The notes beneath the pieces were generated by a model, which was not told the origin of the DNA, did no database searches, and saw only the letters and a program-made list of their open reading frames with translations. Of a stretch of 64,000 nt of DNA, positions 55,056 to 63,999 are shown piece by piece. The translations under genes were made by a program, and so were the position numbers. Origin of the DNA: Nocardioides panacisoli. GTDB taxonomy: Bacteria; Actinomycetota; Actinomycetes; Propionibacteriales; Nocardioidaceae. The stretch is taken from assembly GCF_019448235.1 (NCBI RefSeq), contig NZ_CP080409.1:248001-312000 (forward strand). Direction: 5' to 3'. The number at the start of each line of letters is the position of its first letter. The stretch's first letter is position 1.

Positions 55056-56231
55056 ATGAGCTCCGACTTCTCCGTCTATGCGCTGCCCGACGAGCACCGA
55101 GCCGTGCGGGAGGCGGTCCGCGCGATCTGCACGGACAAGGTCGCCCCCGCCGCTGCCTCGGTCGACGAGGAGGCGCGCTACCCCCAGGAGGCCCACGACG
55201 CGCTCCTGGCCGCGGACTTCTACGCCCCGCACGTGCCCGAGGAGTACGGCGGCGCCGGCGCCGACGCGCTCGCGACGGTCATCGTGATCGAGGAGGTGGC
55301 GCGCGCCGACGCGTCCGCCTCGCTGATCCCGGCGGTCAACAAGCTCGGCTCGCTGCCGATCCAGCTGGGTGGCTCGGAGGAGCTGAAGCAGAAGTACCTC
55401 GGCGCGCTGGCCCGGGGCGAGGGCGGGTTCTCCTACTGCCTGTCCGAGCCCGACGCCGGGTCCGACGCGGCCAACCAGAAGACGCGTGCGGTCCGTGACG
55501 GCGACGACTGGGTGCTCAACGGCGTGAAGCGCTGGATCTCCAACGCCGGGGTCTCGGAGTACTACACCGTGCTGGCCACCACCGATCCCGAGAAGGGATC
55601 CCGCGGCGGCATCTCGGCGTTCGTGGTGGAGAAGTCCGACGAGGGCGTCTCCTTCGGGGCGCCGGAGAAGAAGCTCGGCATCAAGGGCTCACCCACCTGT
55701 GAGGTCTACCTCGACAACGTCCGCATCCCCGGCGACCGCATCATCGGCGCCGAGGGGGAGGGCTTCGAGATCGCGATGCGCACGCTGGACCACACCCGCA
55801 TCACGATCGCCGCGCAGGCCGTCGGGATCGCCCAGGGCGCCCTGGACTACGCGCTCGGCTACGCCAAGGAGCGCGAGCAGTTCGGCAAGCCGATTGCCGA
55901 CTTCCAGGGCCTGCAGTTCCTGCTGGCCGACATGGGCATGAGGGTGGAGGCCGCCCGACAGCTGACCTACGCCGCCGCGGCCCGCTCCGAGCGCCACGAG
56001 GACGACGTCACCTTCTTCGGTGCGTCGGCCAAGTGCTTCGCCTCCGACGTGGCGATGCAGGTCACCACCGACGCCGTGCAGGTGCTGGGCGGCTACGGCT
56101 ACACGCGCGAGTACCCGGTCGAGCGCATGATGCGCGACGCCAAGATCACCCAGATCTATGAGGGCACCAACCAGGTGCAGCGCATCGTCGCGGCCCGCCA
56201 GCTGCTGGCCGGCGTACAGTCGGACCTGTGA
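55056..56231 (+). CDS. Acyl-CoA dehydrogenase (FadE25-like)
   Basis: This 391-residue protein has CLSEPDAGSDAANQKTRAVRDGDDWVLNGVKRWISNAG-type FAD and substrate loops and GIAQGALDYALGYAKEREQFGKPIADFQGLQFLLADM. The C-terminus reads VQVLGGYGYTREYPVERMMRDAKITQIYEGTNQVQRIV, where the catalytic Glu is in IYEGTNQ. The purK-purE-dehydrogenase order matches M. tuberculosis purK-purE-fadE25, which supports orthology. It probably acts in beta-oxidation or branched acyl-CoA breakdown. Confidence 0.94.
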   Translation: MSSDFSVYALPDEHRAVREAVRAICTDKVAPAAASVDEEARYPQEAHDALLAADFYAPHVPEEYGGAGADALATVIVIEEVARADASASLIPAVNKLGSLPIQLGGSEELKQKYLGALARGEGGFSYCLSEPDAGSDAANQKTRAVRDGDDWVLNGVKRWISNAGVSEYYTVLATTDPEKGSRGGISAFVVEKSDEGVSFGAPEKKLGIKGSPTCEVYLDNVRIPGDRIIGAEGEGFEIAMRTLDHTRITIAAQAVGIAQGALDYALGYAKEREQFGKPIADFQGLQFLLADMGMRVEAARQLTYAAAARSERHEDDVTFFGASAKCFASDVAMQVTTDAVQVLGGYGYTREYPVERMMRDAKITQIYEGTNQVQRIVAARQLLAGVQSDL

Positions 56232-56307
56232 GGCGGTCCGCACCACCGACGGCGTGACGCCGACGGTCGGGGCGCGTTGAGTCGGTGGAGGTGCGGAGGA
56301 TGCAGCC

Positions 56308-57048
56308 ATGACCGAACTCAGCGCGCCGGAGTCCACCGTCGGGTCGAGCCGACGACGCCGGCGGCGCGGGCGTGGGCACGGCAGACGGCACCGACCGCGT
56401 GACCTGCGCAGCCGCTCGCTACTGACCGCGGGACTCGCGCTGATCCTCGCCGGGCTCGTGGTCCTCGGCTGGGTGGCCTGGCAGTTCTGGGGCACCAACT
56501 GGCAGTCCCAGCAGCGTCACGGCGATGTCGCGGACTCGCTGCGCGACGGCTGGACCACCGGCGAGCCGGTGGCGCGGACCGACTGGGGCGAGGCGACGGC
56601 GCTGCTGCGGGTGCCGCACTTCGGCGCCGACTTCATGGTCCCGGTGCTGGAGGGCGCCACGGACGAGGTGCTCGCCGCAGGCGTGGGCCACATGGGCGAC
56701 ACCGCGCCGGGGGAGCGGGGCAACTACGTGCTGGCCGGCCACCGCGTGACGCACGGCGAGCCGTTCGCCGACCTGCTGGGGCTCGAACCGGGTGACATCG
56801 TCCAGGTGGAGACGCGCGACGAGATCCTGACCTACGAGCTCGACACGCCGGGCGACGGACTGCGGCTGCCGTTCACCGCCGGGTGGGTGCTGGATCCGTC
56901 GCCGACCAACCCCGACGGTGGCGTCGAGCCGCCCGCGGCCGCGGGCGACCACCTGCTGACGCTGCTCACCTGCTCGGAGATCTTCCACACCGACGACCGG
57001 TCGATCGTGTTCGGCCACCTGGTGGACCGGCGCGACAAGACCGGCTGA
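56308..57048 (+). CDS. Class E sortase
   Basis: This 246-residue transpeptidase has an Arg-rich cytoplasmic tail (14-33), one membrane anchor (about 40-60), and an extracellular sortase domain. Its His is in LAGHRVTHGEPFADL (near 145), its catalytic Cys in LLTLLTCSEIFHTDDR (near 222), and the Arg follows close to that Cys. Layout and motif suggest class E. GGAGG precedes the ATG region. A small surface protein with an LPNTG sorting signal is encoded 105 bp downstream and is the likely substrate. Confidence 0.9.
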   Translation: MTELSAPESTVGSSRRRRRRGRGHGRRHRPRDLRSRSLLTAGLALILAGLVVLGWVAWQFWGTNWQSQQRHGDVADSLRDGWTTGEPVARTDWGEATALLRVPHFGADFMVPVLEGATDEVLAAGVGHMGDTAPGERGNYVLAGHRVTHGEPFADLLGLEPGDIVQVETRDEILTYELDTPGDGLRLPFTAGWVLDPSPTNPDGGVEPPAAAGDHLLTLLTCSEIFHTDDRSIVFGHLVDRRDKTG

Positions 57049-57153
57049 GCCGGGCCCGCGCGCTGCTATCGTGCTGCTGCAGCCACCCGCGTAACCGTGC
57101 TCCCCACTGTTTCGTTGCACCGGTGACTGCTGCTCCCGAGGAAGGCCACACCC

Positions 57154-57714
57154 ATGGCTCGAGTCTTCGCTGCGATCGCGACGCTGATCGCCGTGACCCT
57201 GATCGCCCCCCTTCCGTCGGCGGCCGCCGACGGCTACGGACCCCAGGTGCCGACCGCGGTCGCCATCGAGGTCGACGACGAGATCCGCGTCGGCGACGAC
57301 GTGGTCATCACCTACTCGGTGCGGGCCAACTCCGACGAGGGCCCCATCGAGGGCACGCTGGCCATCAACGGGGCCCCGGGCTCCTCCGACGCCGCCGACC
57401 GCACGTTCGCGCAGACCCGCGACTACGCCGACACCCCGATCACGGTGAACCTCGGCAGCCAGCCGATCGGCGACTACACCACCTCGGCCAGCTTCACCCC
57501 CGACGCCGGCAGCGTCTACCTGCCCTCCACCGGCACGGCCACCTACCGGGTTGTCGGCGGCCGGACCGGCGGTCCCGGTGACGACGGCGCCGGCGGGATC
57601 CTGCCCAACACCGGTGGCCCCGCCGTGTGGTGGCTGCTGCTGGGCAGCCTGCTCGTCGCCGGCGGTGCCGGCGTCGTCCACGCGGGCCGTCGTCGGTCGG
57701 TCGCCTCCGCCTGA
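57154..57714 (+). CDS. LPNTG-anchored surface protein
   Basis: This 186-residue protein has a signal peptide (1-25, ending PSAAA) and an Ig-like or Invasin-like beta domain (VPTAVAIEVDDEIRVGDDVVITYSV to YLPSTGTATYRV). A Gly-rich spacer follows, then a complete cell-wall sorting signal: LPNTG near 150-154, a hydrophobic stretch, and the basic tail GRRRS. The class E sortase next door should cleave after Thr and attach it to the wall. AGGAAGG precedes ATG 57154. A TATCGT hexamer at 57067-57072 may be a -10 with a leader of about 75 bases. Confidence 0.88.
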   Translation: MARVFAAIATLIAVTLIAPLPSAAADGYGPQVPTAVAIEVDDEIRVGDDVVITYSVRANSDEGPIEGTLAINGAPGSSDAADRTFAQTRDYADTPITVNLGSQPIGDYTTSASFTPDAGSVYLPSTGTATYRVVGGRTGGPGDDGAGGILPNTGGPAVWWLLLGSLLVAGGAGVVHAGRRRSVASA

Positions 57715-57768
57715 GCCGACCGCGGCGACGTAGCCTCGTCGAGCACACCACCCGAGGAGAGGTGAGAC

Positions 57769-57912
57769 ATGCCGAGCCTGCGCTGTCCGTGTGACGTCAC
57801 GATCCGCGGCGAGGACGACGACGAGCTGGTCGCCAGGGTCAACGAGCACCTGGCGGCCGAGCACCCCGGCCGCGAGTACACCCGCGAGGAGATCCTCTTC
57901 CTCGCGATGTAG
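57769..57912 (+). CDS. Small DUF1059-like protein
   Basis: This 47-residue protein starts MPSLRCPCDVTIRGEDDDEL and continues VARVNEHLAAEHPGREYTREE. That is the DUF1059 pattern, with an N-terminal Cys-containing strand followed by a helix with His residues. The function is unknown. GAGGTGA precedes ATG 57769 at a good spacing, which supports translation despite the small size. It is convergent with the enoyl-CoA hydratase gene, 34 bp away. Confidence 0.75.
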   Translation: MPSLRCPCDVTIRGEDDDELVARVNEHLAAEHPGREYTREEILFLAM

Positions 57913-57946
57913 TGGGGTGGATGGAGTGCGCGGCGCGCGCCGTGCC

Positions 57947-58822
57947 TCAGTCCTGCGGGAAGATCCGCGGGAGTCGGGAGGCGCTGCCGGTGAAGTGCGG
58001 CGCCCGCTTCTCGCGGAACGCCGCCACGCCCTCCTTGCCGTCCTCCAGCGAGGTGTAGTACATCGCCAGCGAGTCGGTGAGGTGCGCCTCGAGCGGGTGG
58101 TCGGCGGCCGCGTTGCGGTACAGCAGCTGCTTGGCCAGCCCCAGCGCCACCGGCGAGCGGTCTACCACGAAGGACCGTGCCAACTCCTGGGCCGCCGGCA
58201 CCAGGTCCTCGGGCTCGTGGATGCTGCGCGCCAGCCCACCCGCGTGCACGGCCTCGGCGTCGAGGACGTCGGCGGAGTAGACCCACTCCAGCGCCTGCTG
58301 CAGGCCGACCAGGCGGGGCAGGAACCAGCTCGAGCAAGCCTCCGGCACGATGCCGAGCCGGCCGAAGACGAACCCGACCCGGGCACGGGTCGAGACGAGC
58401 CGGATGTCCATCGCCAGGGTCATCGTCGCGCCGATGCCCACGGCAGCCCCGTTGATCGCCGCGATCACCGGCTTGGGCAGCGCATGGATGGCCAGCGTCA
58501 CCTTGCCGCCGGTGTCGCGCACGCCGTCCTGGTGCGGCGCCCGGTCGTACGCCGCGCGGAATTCCTCCGGCGTCGGCGCGACCGACTCGTCGAGGCCGAA
58601 CACGTTGCCCTCGGCGGAGAGGTCCATCCCCGCGCAGAACGCCTTGCCCTCACCGGTCACGACGATCGCCCGGATCGCCTCGTCGTGGGCGTCGGTGGTG
58701 AAGAACGCCTCGAGCTCGCGCGCCATCGTCAGGTCGAAGGCGTTGAGCGCGTCGGGGCGGTCGAGGCGCAGCGTGGCGACCCCGTCCTCGTCCACGTCGC
58801 AGGTGAGGGTCTGGTAGGTCAT
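57947..58822 (-). CDS. Enoyl-CoA hydratase/isomerase family protein
   Basis: This 291-residue crotonase-fold protein has TLRLDRPDALNAFDLTMARELEAFF, the first oxyanion loop GEGKAFCAGMDLS, and NGAAVGIGATMTLAMDIRLVSTRARVGFVFGRLGIVPEACSSWFLPRLVG-type second loop sequence. A Glu in GIVPEACSS matches one of the two catalytic Glu positions of enoyl-CoA hydratase; the other site is less certain, so an isomerase-like variant is possible. Its ATG overlaps the LCP gene stop by four bases (ATGA). Confidence 0.88.
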   Translation of the reverse strand: MTYQTLTCDVDEDGVATLRLDRPDALNAFDLTMARELEAFFTTDAHDEAIRAIVVTGEGKAFCAGMDLSAEGNVFGLDESVAPTPEEFRAAYDRAPHQDGVRDTGGKVTLAIHALPKPVIAAINGAAVGIGATMTLAMDIRLVSTRARVGFVFGRLGIVPEACSSWFLPRLVGLQQALEWVYSADVLDAEAVHAGGLARSIHEPEDLVPAAQELARSFVVDRSPVALGLAKQLLYRNAAADHPLEAHLTDSLAMYYTSLEDGKEGVAAFREKRAPHFTGSASRLPRIFPQD

Positions 58823-59949
58823 GGGGCAACTCCTGCCGGGGTGCACTGCGCCCGAGTGATGTCGTCGGTGCGGTCCTCGATGATGGCACTGAACAACCCC
58901 TCGGCCCGCTCGGTGTCCATCACCGTGGCGGAGCCGTCGGTGACCGGCATGGTGCAGGTCCGGCCGTCACCGATCCGGGTCATCGACAGCGCCCAGCGGC
59001 CCACGTCGAACTGGCTGGTGCCCTCGCCGAAGCCGAAGAAGTCGGGGACCGCGTTGTTCAGGCCCCACCAGCGGAACGGGTTCAGGACCGTCCAGGGCGA
59101 GAGCACGCTCTCGCCGATCGCGCCGACGACCTCACGCTGTCGTCCGACCCGGTCCAGGTCGCCCCGTGTCGTGGCGCGGGTGCGGGAGTAGCCCAGGGCC
59201 GTCGTGCCGTCGGCCTCCTGGCAGCCCTTCTTCACGTTCAGGCCCGCCTTGGGGTCCTTGATGGCCTCCTCGGGGCAGATCTCGATGCCGCCCACGGCGT
59301 CGACGACACCGGCCACGCCGCCGAGGCCGATCTCGACGTACTCGTCGATGCGGATGCCCGTCTGGGACTCCAGGGCGGCGACGAGCTCGGTGGGGTCGCC
59401 GGGGTCGTAGTAGCCGTTGATCTTGCGGCCGTCCACGGTCCAGTCGCGGGGGAAGGAGACCAGCACGTCCGGCCCGGAGCCGGCGTGGAGCACCATGATC
59501 GTGTCGGCGAGGCTGCTCTGGGCGTTGCCCGTGCTCAGCTCGCGCCGCTCCTCCTTCGACAGGCCGGCGCGGGAGTCGCTGCCGACCATCAGGTAGTTGG
59601 TGCCCGGCTGCTCACCCGGGCGCTCGCCGTCGGGCTCGAAGTCGATCTTCTCCACCCGGCTCCAGGCGAAGATCGGCACGGCGACGAGGAAGATCAACCA
59701 CAGGGCGAGGAGCGCCAGCACCACGCGGCGCCACGACCGGGGACGCATCCGTCGGCTGCGCCGCGGGGTCGCCGGCGGCGGCGAGGCCGGTGGCTGCTGG
59801 CGACGGTCCTGCGGCGCCGGCGACCGTGGGGTCACCGGCATCATGCGCGTCGGCTCGGGATCCGCACCGGAGGAGCGGCCCTGGTCCTGGCCGTAGATCC
59901 AGTCGTAGTCGGGGTCGTCGCCGGAACCGGCGCGGGGACGGTCTGCCAT
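58819..59949 (-). CDS. LytR-CpsA-Psr (LCP) family glycopolymer ligase
   Basis: This 376-residue protein has a proline-rich cytoplasmic N-terminus, one membrane helix (about 74-94), and an LCP domain. The domain has NYLMVGSDSRAG, ADTIMVLHAGSGPDVLVSFPRDWTVDG (Arg-Asp phosphate-binding residues), GLGGVAGVVDAVGGIEIC and ALGYSRTRATTRGDLDRVGRQ. LCP enzymes attach teichoic-acid-like or arabinogalactan polymers from lipid carriers to peptidoglycan. The ATG overlaps the upstream region of the divergent thioesterase gene. It is translationally coupled to the enoyl-CoA hydratase gene downstream. Confidence 0.92.
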   Translation of the reverse strand: MADRPRAGSGDDPDYDWIYGQDQGRSSGADPEPTRMMPVTPRSPAPQDRRQQPPASPPPATPRRSRRMRPRSWRRVVLALLALWLIFLVAVPIFAWSRVEKIDFEPDGERPGEQPGTNYLMVGSDSRAGLSKEERRELSTGNAQSSLADTIMVLHAGSGPDVLVSFPRDWTVDGRKINGYYDPGDPTELVAALESQTGIRIDEYVEIGLGGVAGVVDAVGGIEICPEEAIKDPKAGLNVKKGCQEADGTTALGYSRTRATTRGDLDRVGRQREVVGAIGESVLSPWTVLNPFRWWGLNNAVPDFFGFGEGTSQFDVGRWALSMTRIGDGRTCTMPVTDGSATVMDTERAEGLFSAIIEDRTDDITRAQCTPAGVAP

Positions 59950-59961
59950 GACAGATGACGC

Positions 59962-59967
59962 TACCGT
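59962..59967 (+). promoter_or_regulatory. Candidate leaderless -10 of the thioesterase gene
   Basis: TACCGT ends seven bases before GTG 59975. This favours that GTG over the ATG at 59948. Confidence 0.4.
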
Positions 59968-59974
59968 CTGCAGC

Positions 59975-60484
59975 GTGTCTGCATCCCTCGCGGCGCGCAC
60001 GCCGACCTATTCGCGCATCGAACTCGCCACCGTGACCTCCCGTGCCCAGGCCAACCTGCTGGGCAACATCCACGGCGGCGAGGTCGTCAAGCTCGCCGAC
60101 TCCTCTGCCGGCGTGGTGGCCCAACGCCACAGCGGCGGGCCGGCCGTCACGGCCGCCCTGGACGAGATGGCCTTCCTGCGCCCGGTGCGCGTCGGCGACA
60201 TCGTGCGCACCTACTCCCAGGTCAACTGGGCCGGACGCTCCTCGATGGAGATCGGCGTCCGGATCGAGACCCAGCCGTGGGACGACCCCACGACCGAGGT
60301 GCTGCACGTCGGATCCGCCTACTTCGTCTTCGTGGCCATCGACGCCGCGGGTGCCGCCCGCGAGGTGCCGCCGCTGCGGCTGGAGAACGCCGAGGACGAG
60401 CGCCGGATGCGGGAGGCCGAGATCCGTCGCGCCCACCGCCTGGCGCGCAAGGCCGAGATCGACGCGGCCCGCAGCCGCGACTGA
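59975..60484 (+). CDS. Acyl-CoA thioesterase (hotdog fold)
   Basis: This 169-residue hotdog thioesterase of the YciA/ACOT type has NLLGNIHGGEVVKLADSSAGVVAQRHSGGPAVTAALDEMAFLRPVRVGDIV-type sequence. The conserved Asn-His-Gly-Gly and the Asp of LADSSAG form the active site. It hydrolyses acyl-CoA to free acid and CoA; the chain length is unknown. The charged C-terminal helix (RRMREAEIRRAHRLARKAEID) is typical of the family. An upstream ATG (59948) is in frame but overlaps the divergent LCP start. Confidence 0.87.
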   Translation: MSASLAARTPTYSRIELATVTSRAQANLLGNIHGGEVVKLADSSAGVVAQRHSGGPAVTAALDEMAFLRPVRVGDIVRTYSQVNWAGRSSMEIGVRIETQPWDDPTTEVLHVGSAYFVFVAIDAAGAAREVPPLRLENAEDERRMREAEIRRAHRLARKAEIDAARSRD

Positions 60485-60505
60485 CCCGCCCAGCGTGGGC
60501 CGGCC

Positions 60506-61399
60506 TCAGGTCACCCGGTGGTCGGCCGGGCTCGCTGCGGCCTCGGCCAACGCCCGCGCGACCGCACCGATGGCCGGTGGGTGCGGGGGAGAGCCGTGGG
60601 TGGAGACCTGGACGGCCCGCGTCGCTCCCGGCACCGGCCGGCGTACGACGCCCGGGTGCTGGTGGGCGACCAGTGCCAGCCCGGGCAGCACGGTGACGCC
60701 GAAGCCGCTGGCCACGAGCGCCTGCACCGCGACGTAGTCGTCGCTCGCGAACCCGATGTGGGGGTCGAACCCCGCCGTGGCGCACAGGCTCAGCAGTTCG
60801 GTGCGGCACCGTTCGCAGCCGCTGATCCAGCGGCCCTCGGCGTGGGCGGTGAGATCGGCGTCGCCGGCGGGCAGGTCGCGTCCGACCAGGTGGAGCGGAT
60901 CGGTCAGCACGGTCGAGGAGGTGACCTGGTCCGGTGCCGGCTGGCCGGGATAGGTGAAGGTCAGCGCGACGTCGACCCGACCGGCGCGCAGCAGGTCCGC
61001 CGCCTCGGGCGGCTCGGCCTCGGTCAGGTCCACGGTGAGGTCGGGGTGGTGCCGGTCGAGGAGGGCGAGTGCGGCGGGGACGAGCGTGGCGGCACCGGAG
61101 GGGAACGCGGCCAGGCGGACCCGGCCGGCGCGGAGTCCGGTCGCGGCGTGCAGCTCGGTCTCGGCCCGCCCGGCGAGGGCGAGGATCTCCTCGGCCCGTC
61201 GGGCCAACCGCTCGCCGTCGGGTGTGAGGCGCACCCCGCGGCCGACGCGCTGGAGCAGCACGCTCCCCGTCTCGGCCTCGAGGCGACGCAGGTGGTGGGA
61301 GACCGTGGGCTGCCCGTAGCCGAGTTCGGCCGCGGCCGCGGACACCGTGCCGGTGTGGTGCAGCGCCACCAGGGCGCGGAGTCGGTGCAGGTCGAGCAC
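60506..61399 (-). CDS. LysR family transcriptional regulator
   Basis: This 297-residue regulator has an N-terminal winged helix-turn-helix (LDLHRLRALVALHHTGTVSAAAAELGYGQPTVSHHLRRLEAETG, residues 2-46) and a C-terminal substrate-binding domain beginning near 88. It is divergent from the threonine dehydratase-like gene 84 bp away, the standard arrangement for a LysR protein controlling its neighbour. GTG 61399 has TACGAT six bases upstream. Confidence 0.9.
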   Translation of the reverse strand: MLDLHRLRALVALHHTGTVSAAAAELGYGQPTVSHHLRRLEAETGSVLLQRVGRGVRLTPDGERLARRAEEILALAGRAETELHAATGLRAGRVRLAAFPSGAATLVPAALALLDRHHPDLTVDLTEAEPPEAADLLRAGRVDVALTFTYPGQPAPDQVTSSTVLTDPLHLVGRDLPAGDADLTAHAEGRWISGCERCRTELLSLCATAGFDPHIGFASDDYVAVQALVASGFGVTVLPGLALVAHQHPGVVRRPVPGATRAVQVSTHGSPPHPPAIGAVARALAEAAASPADHRVT

Positions 61400-61405
61400 G
61401 CGGCC

Positions 61406-61411
61406 ATCGTA
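61406..61411 (-). promoter_or_regulatory. Candidate leaderless -10 of the LysR gene
   Basis: TACGAT ends six bases before GTG 61399, with spacer GGCCGC. Confidence 0.4.
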
Positions 61412-61483
61412 TCGGCATCATCGATCGGAAGCCGCGAGAAGAACCATTGGACCGATGAATGCTCCGCGAGGGATGCTCGGCCC

Positions 61484-62422
61484 GTGCTCACCTTCGATGC
61501 CATCGCCGAGGCCGGGCGGATCGTCGCGGACTCACTCGCCCCGACGCCGCTGGTGTCCCACCCCCTGCTGGACCGCGCGGTCGGCGCCGAGGTCCTGGTC
61601 AAGCACGAGCACGTGCTGCCCACCGGGTCGTTCAAGGTGCGCGGCGGGGTGCACCTCGCGGCCAACCTGGCGGCGGCCGAGTCCCGCAACGGGCTGGTGA
61701 CCGCCTCCACCGGCAACCACGCGCAGTCGATCGCCCACGCCGGTCGCGCAGCGGGCGTCCCCACCTGCGTGGTGATGCCGGAGGGGGCACCGGAGTGCAA
61801 GGCCGAGGCCGTCGAGGCGCTCGGGGCGCAGGTGGTGCGCCACGGGACCGACCTCGCGCAGGCGGCCGCCCACGCGCGGGCGCACGCCGAGGCCACCGGG
61901 GCGTCGTACGTCGACCCGACCGACCCGCGCATCGTGCTCGGCCACGCCACGGCCTACCTCGAGCTGTTCACCGCCCTCGACCCGGCGGTGGTCTACGTGC
62001 CGATCGGCAGCGGAACGGGCGCGGCTGGTGCCTGCCTGGTCCGCGACCGGTTGCGACCCGGGTGCCGCGTGGTGGGGGTGCAGTCCTCGGCGGCGCCGGC
62101 AGGATGGCGCTCCTGGCGCACGGGCCGCATCGAGACGGCGACGTCGACGACCCGCGCGTCGGGCCTGGCCACGACGACCGGGTACCCGCTGACGCAGCAG
62201 GTCCTGCGCGAACGCCTGGACGACTTCGTCCTCGTCACCGACGAGGACATCGACGACGCCGCCCGGCTGCTGGCCACTCGGGCGCACACCCTCGTCGAGG
62301 GTGCGGGCGCGGCGTCGCTGGCCGGCCTGCTGGCCGACCCCCGGCGCCCCGGGGGCGCGGCGGTGGTCGTCGCCTCCGGGGGCAACGCCTCGACCGAGGA
62401 GATCGCACGCCTGGCCGCGTGA
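61484..62422 (+). CDS. PLP-dependent threonine/serine dehydratase-like enzyme
   Basis: This 312-residue fold-type II PLP enzyme has the PLP Lys in LPTGSFKVRGGVHLAANLAAAE. The substrate loop is VTASTGNHAQSIAHAGRAAG, the phosphate-binding Gly-rich loop VPIGSGTGAAGACLV, and a late Ser/Gly motif ASGGNAS. There is no C-terminal ACT domain, so it resembles catabolic threonine dehydratase, serine racemase or related deaminases rather than biosynthetic IlvA. The divergent LysR gene probably regulates it. GTG 61484 has GATGCT six bases upstream. Confidence 0.85.
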   Translation: MLTFDAIAEAGRIVADSLAPTPLVSHPLLDRAVGAEVLVKHEHVLPTGSFKVRGGVHLAANLAAAESRNGLVTASTGNHAQSIAHAGRAAGVPTCVVMPEGAPECKAEAVEALGAQVVRHGTDLAQAAAHARAHAEATGASYVDPTDPRIVLGHATAYLELFTALDPAVVYVPIGSGTGAAGACLVRDRLRPGCRVVGVQSSAAPAGWRSWRTGRIETATSTTRASGLATTTGYPLTQQVLRERLDDFVLVTDEDIDDAARLLATRAHTLVEGAGAASLAGLLADPRRPGGAAVVVASGGNASTEEIARLAA

Positions 62423-62517
62423 GGTCCGCCGGTGTGTCGTCGCCCCTGTGACGGGTGTGACTGGTGATACTTGGCAGGTCATCTGCTCACTTCCCCCAGC
62501 AGGAGCGACAACGCGCC

Positions 62518-63999
62518 ATGGTCGACTACCCGGGACCACTCCGTTCCCATCCGCTGACCGACGTCGGTGACCGCGCCGCCCGGGTGCGTTTCCGACGGGC
62601 GCTGACCCTGATGGCCTTCACGCTGCTGGCGCCGGGATCGGCCCAGCTGCTCGCCGGCAACCGCCGTGTCGGCCGCATCGCACTGCGCGCGTGGCTCACC
62701 CTGCTCGGACTGGGGGCCCTCACGCTGCTGCTGGTGCTGGTCCACCGCCCACTCGGGTTCTGGCTCGTGTCCCAGACCACCCTGCTGCTGCTCGCGCGTC
62801 TCGCGCTCTTCGCCGGCGCGATCGGCTGGGCCTACCTCTTCGTCGACGCCTGGCGGATCGGTCGCCCGCTGAGCCTGCAGCTGCCGCACCGCCGGGCCGT
62901 GATCGGCGTCAACGGCGTGCTGTGCTTCAGCGTCGTCGGCACCCTCCTCTTCGGCGCCCACGTGGTCGGTGTCCAGCGCGACTTCATCATCAGCGTCTTC
63001 GGTGACGGCGAGGCCTCCGCCGCGAGTGCGGGCCGCTACAACGTGTTGCTGCTGGGTGGTGACGCGGGCCAGAGCCGGTGGGGCATGCGGCCCGACTCCA
63101 TCCACGTCGCCTCCATCGACGCCGAGACCGGGCGCACCGTCCTGGTGGGCCTGCCGCGCAACATGAAAAACTTCCCCTTCGCCGACGGGTCGGTGATGGA
63201 CGAGCAGTTCCCCGACGGCTTCGACGCCGACTACCTCAACGGCGTCAGCACGTGGGCGCAGGACCACACCGACCTCTTCGACGACCCCGAGACGGCCGGC
63301 ACCGACGCCACCATCATGGCCGTGGAGGGCATCACCGGGCTCGACATCAACTACTGGGCCTCGGTGAACCTGCAGGGCTTCAAGGACCTCGTCGACGCGG
63401 TCGGCGGCGTCACGCTCAACGTGCGCCGGCCGATCCCGATCGGGCTGCCCTCGGACGACTTCTACGACCACATCCAGCCCGGCGAGCGCGAGCTGAGTGG
63501 CTTCGAGGCGCTCTGGTTCGCCCGTGCCCGCCACGACTCCGACGACTACTCCCGCATGGCGCGGCAGAAGTGCGTGCTCAACGCGTTCCTGCGCCAGGTC
63601 AGCCCGCAGCAGGCCCTGCGCAACTTCCAGGAGCTCACCCGCGCCTCGGCGGAGATGGTCGCGACCAACGTGCCCACCTCCGAGGTCGACCGCTTCCTGG
63701 ACCTGGCGCTGAAGGCGAAGTCGCAGAAGATCGCCTCGGTCTCCCTGGTCCCGCCCGCGATCAACACCGGCGACCCCGACATCGACAAGGTGCGCGCCCG
63801 CATCCAGGCGGCGATCGACAAGGCCGAGGGCAAGGCGCCCGCCCCGAGCAACTCCGGCGGAGGCGGCAACGGCTCCGGCGGCGGTGGCAACGGATCCGGT
63901 GGCGCGGGTGCGGACCGCTCGGTCACCGGCGGCTCGGTCGGCTCCCTCAGTGAGGGCTACGCCGCCAACGACACCGACGACGTCGCCGCCGCCTGCTGA
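62518..63999 (+). CDS. LCP family protein with multi-helix N-terminus
   Basis: This 493-residue protein has four hydrophobic helices in the first 155 residues (about 28-48, 56-78, 84-110 and 128-150), unlike the single anchor of the other LCP protein. An LCP domain follows (YNVLLLGGDAGQSRWGMRPDSIHVASID, VLVGLPRNMKNFPF, NLQGFKDLVDAVGGVTLNV, ALWFARARHDSDDYSRMARQKC). A Gly/Asn/Ser low-complexity tail completes it (about 445-470). It should transfer glycopolymers to peptidoglycan. ATG 62518 has AGGAG at 13 bases; an upstream in-frame ATG at 62464 is less likely. The stop is the last complete codon of the window. Confidence 0.9.
   Translation: MVDYPGPLRSHPLTDVGDRAARVRFRRALTLMAFTLLAPGSAQLLAGNRRVGRIALRAWLTLLGLGALTLLLVLVHRPLGFWLVSQTTLLLLARLALFAGAIGWAYLFVDAWRIGRPLSLQLPHRRAVIGVNGVLCFSVVGTLLFGAHVVGVQRDFIISVFGDGEASAASAGRYNVLLLGGDAGQSRWGMRPDSIHVASIDAETGRTVLVGLPRNMKNFPFADGSVMDEQFPDGFDADYLNGVSTWAQDHTDLFDDPETAGTDATIMAVEGITGLDINYWASVNLQGFKDLVDAVGGVTLNVRRPIPIGLPSDDFYDHIQPGERELSGFEALWFARARHDSDDYSRMARQKCVLNAFLRQVSPQQALRNFQELTRASAEMVATNVPTSEVDRFLDLALKAKSQKIASVSLVPPAINTGDPDIDKVRARIQAAIDKAEGKAPAPSNSGGGGNGSGGGGNGSGGAGADRSVTGGSVGSLSEGYAANDTDDVAAAC

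Noticed and set aside
61400..61483. A LysR T-N11-A binding site between the regulator and the dehydratase gene
   Set aside because: Several imperfect inverted repeats around TCATCG/CGATGA are present, but none stands out enough to call.
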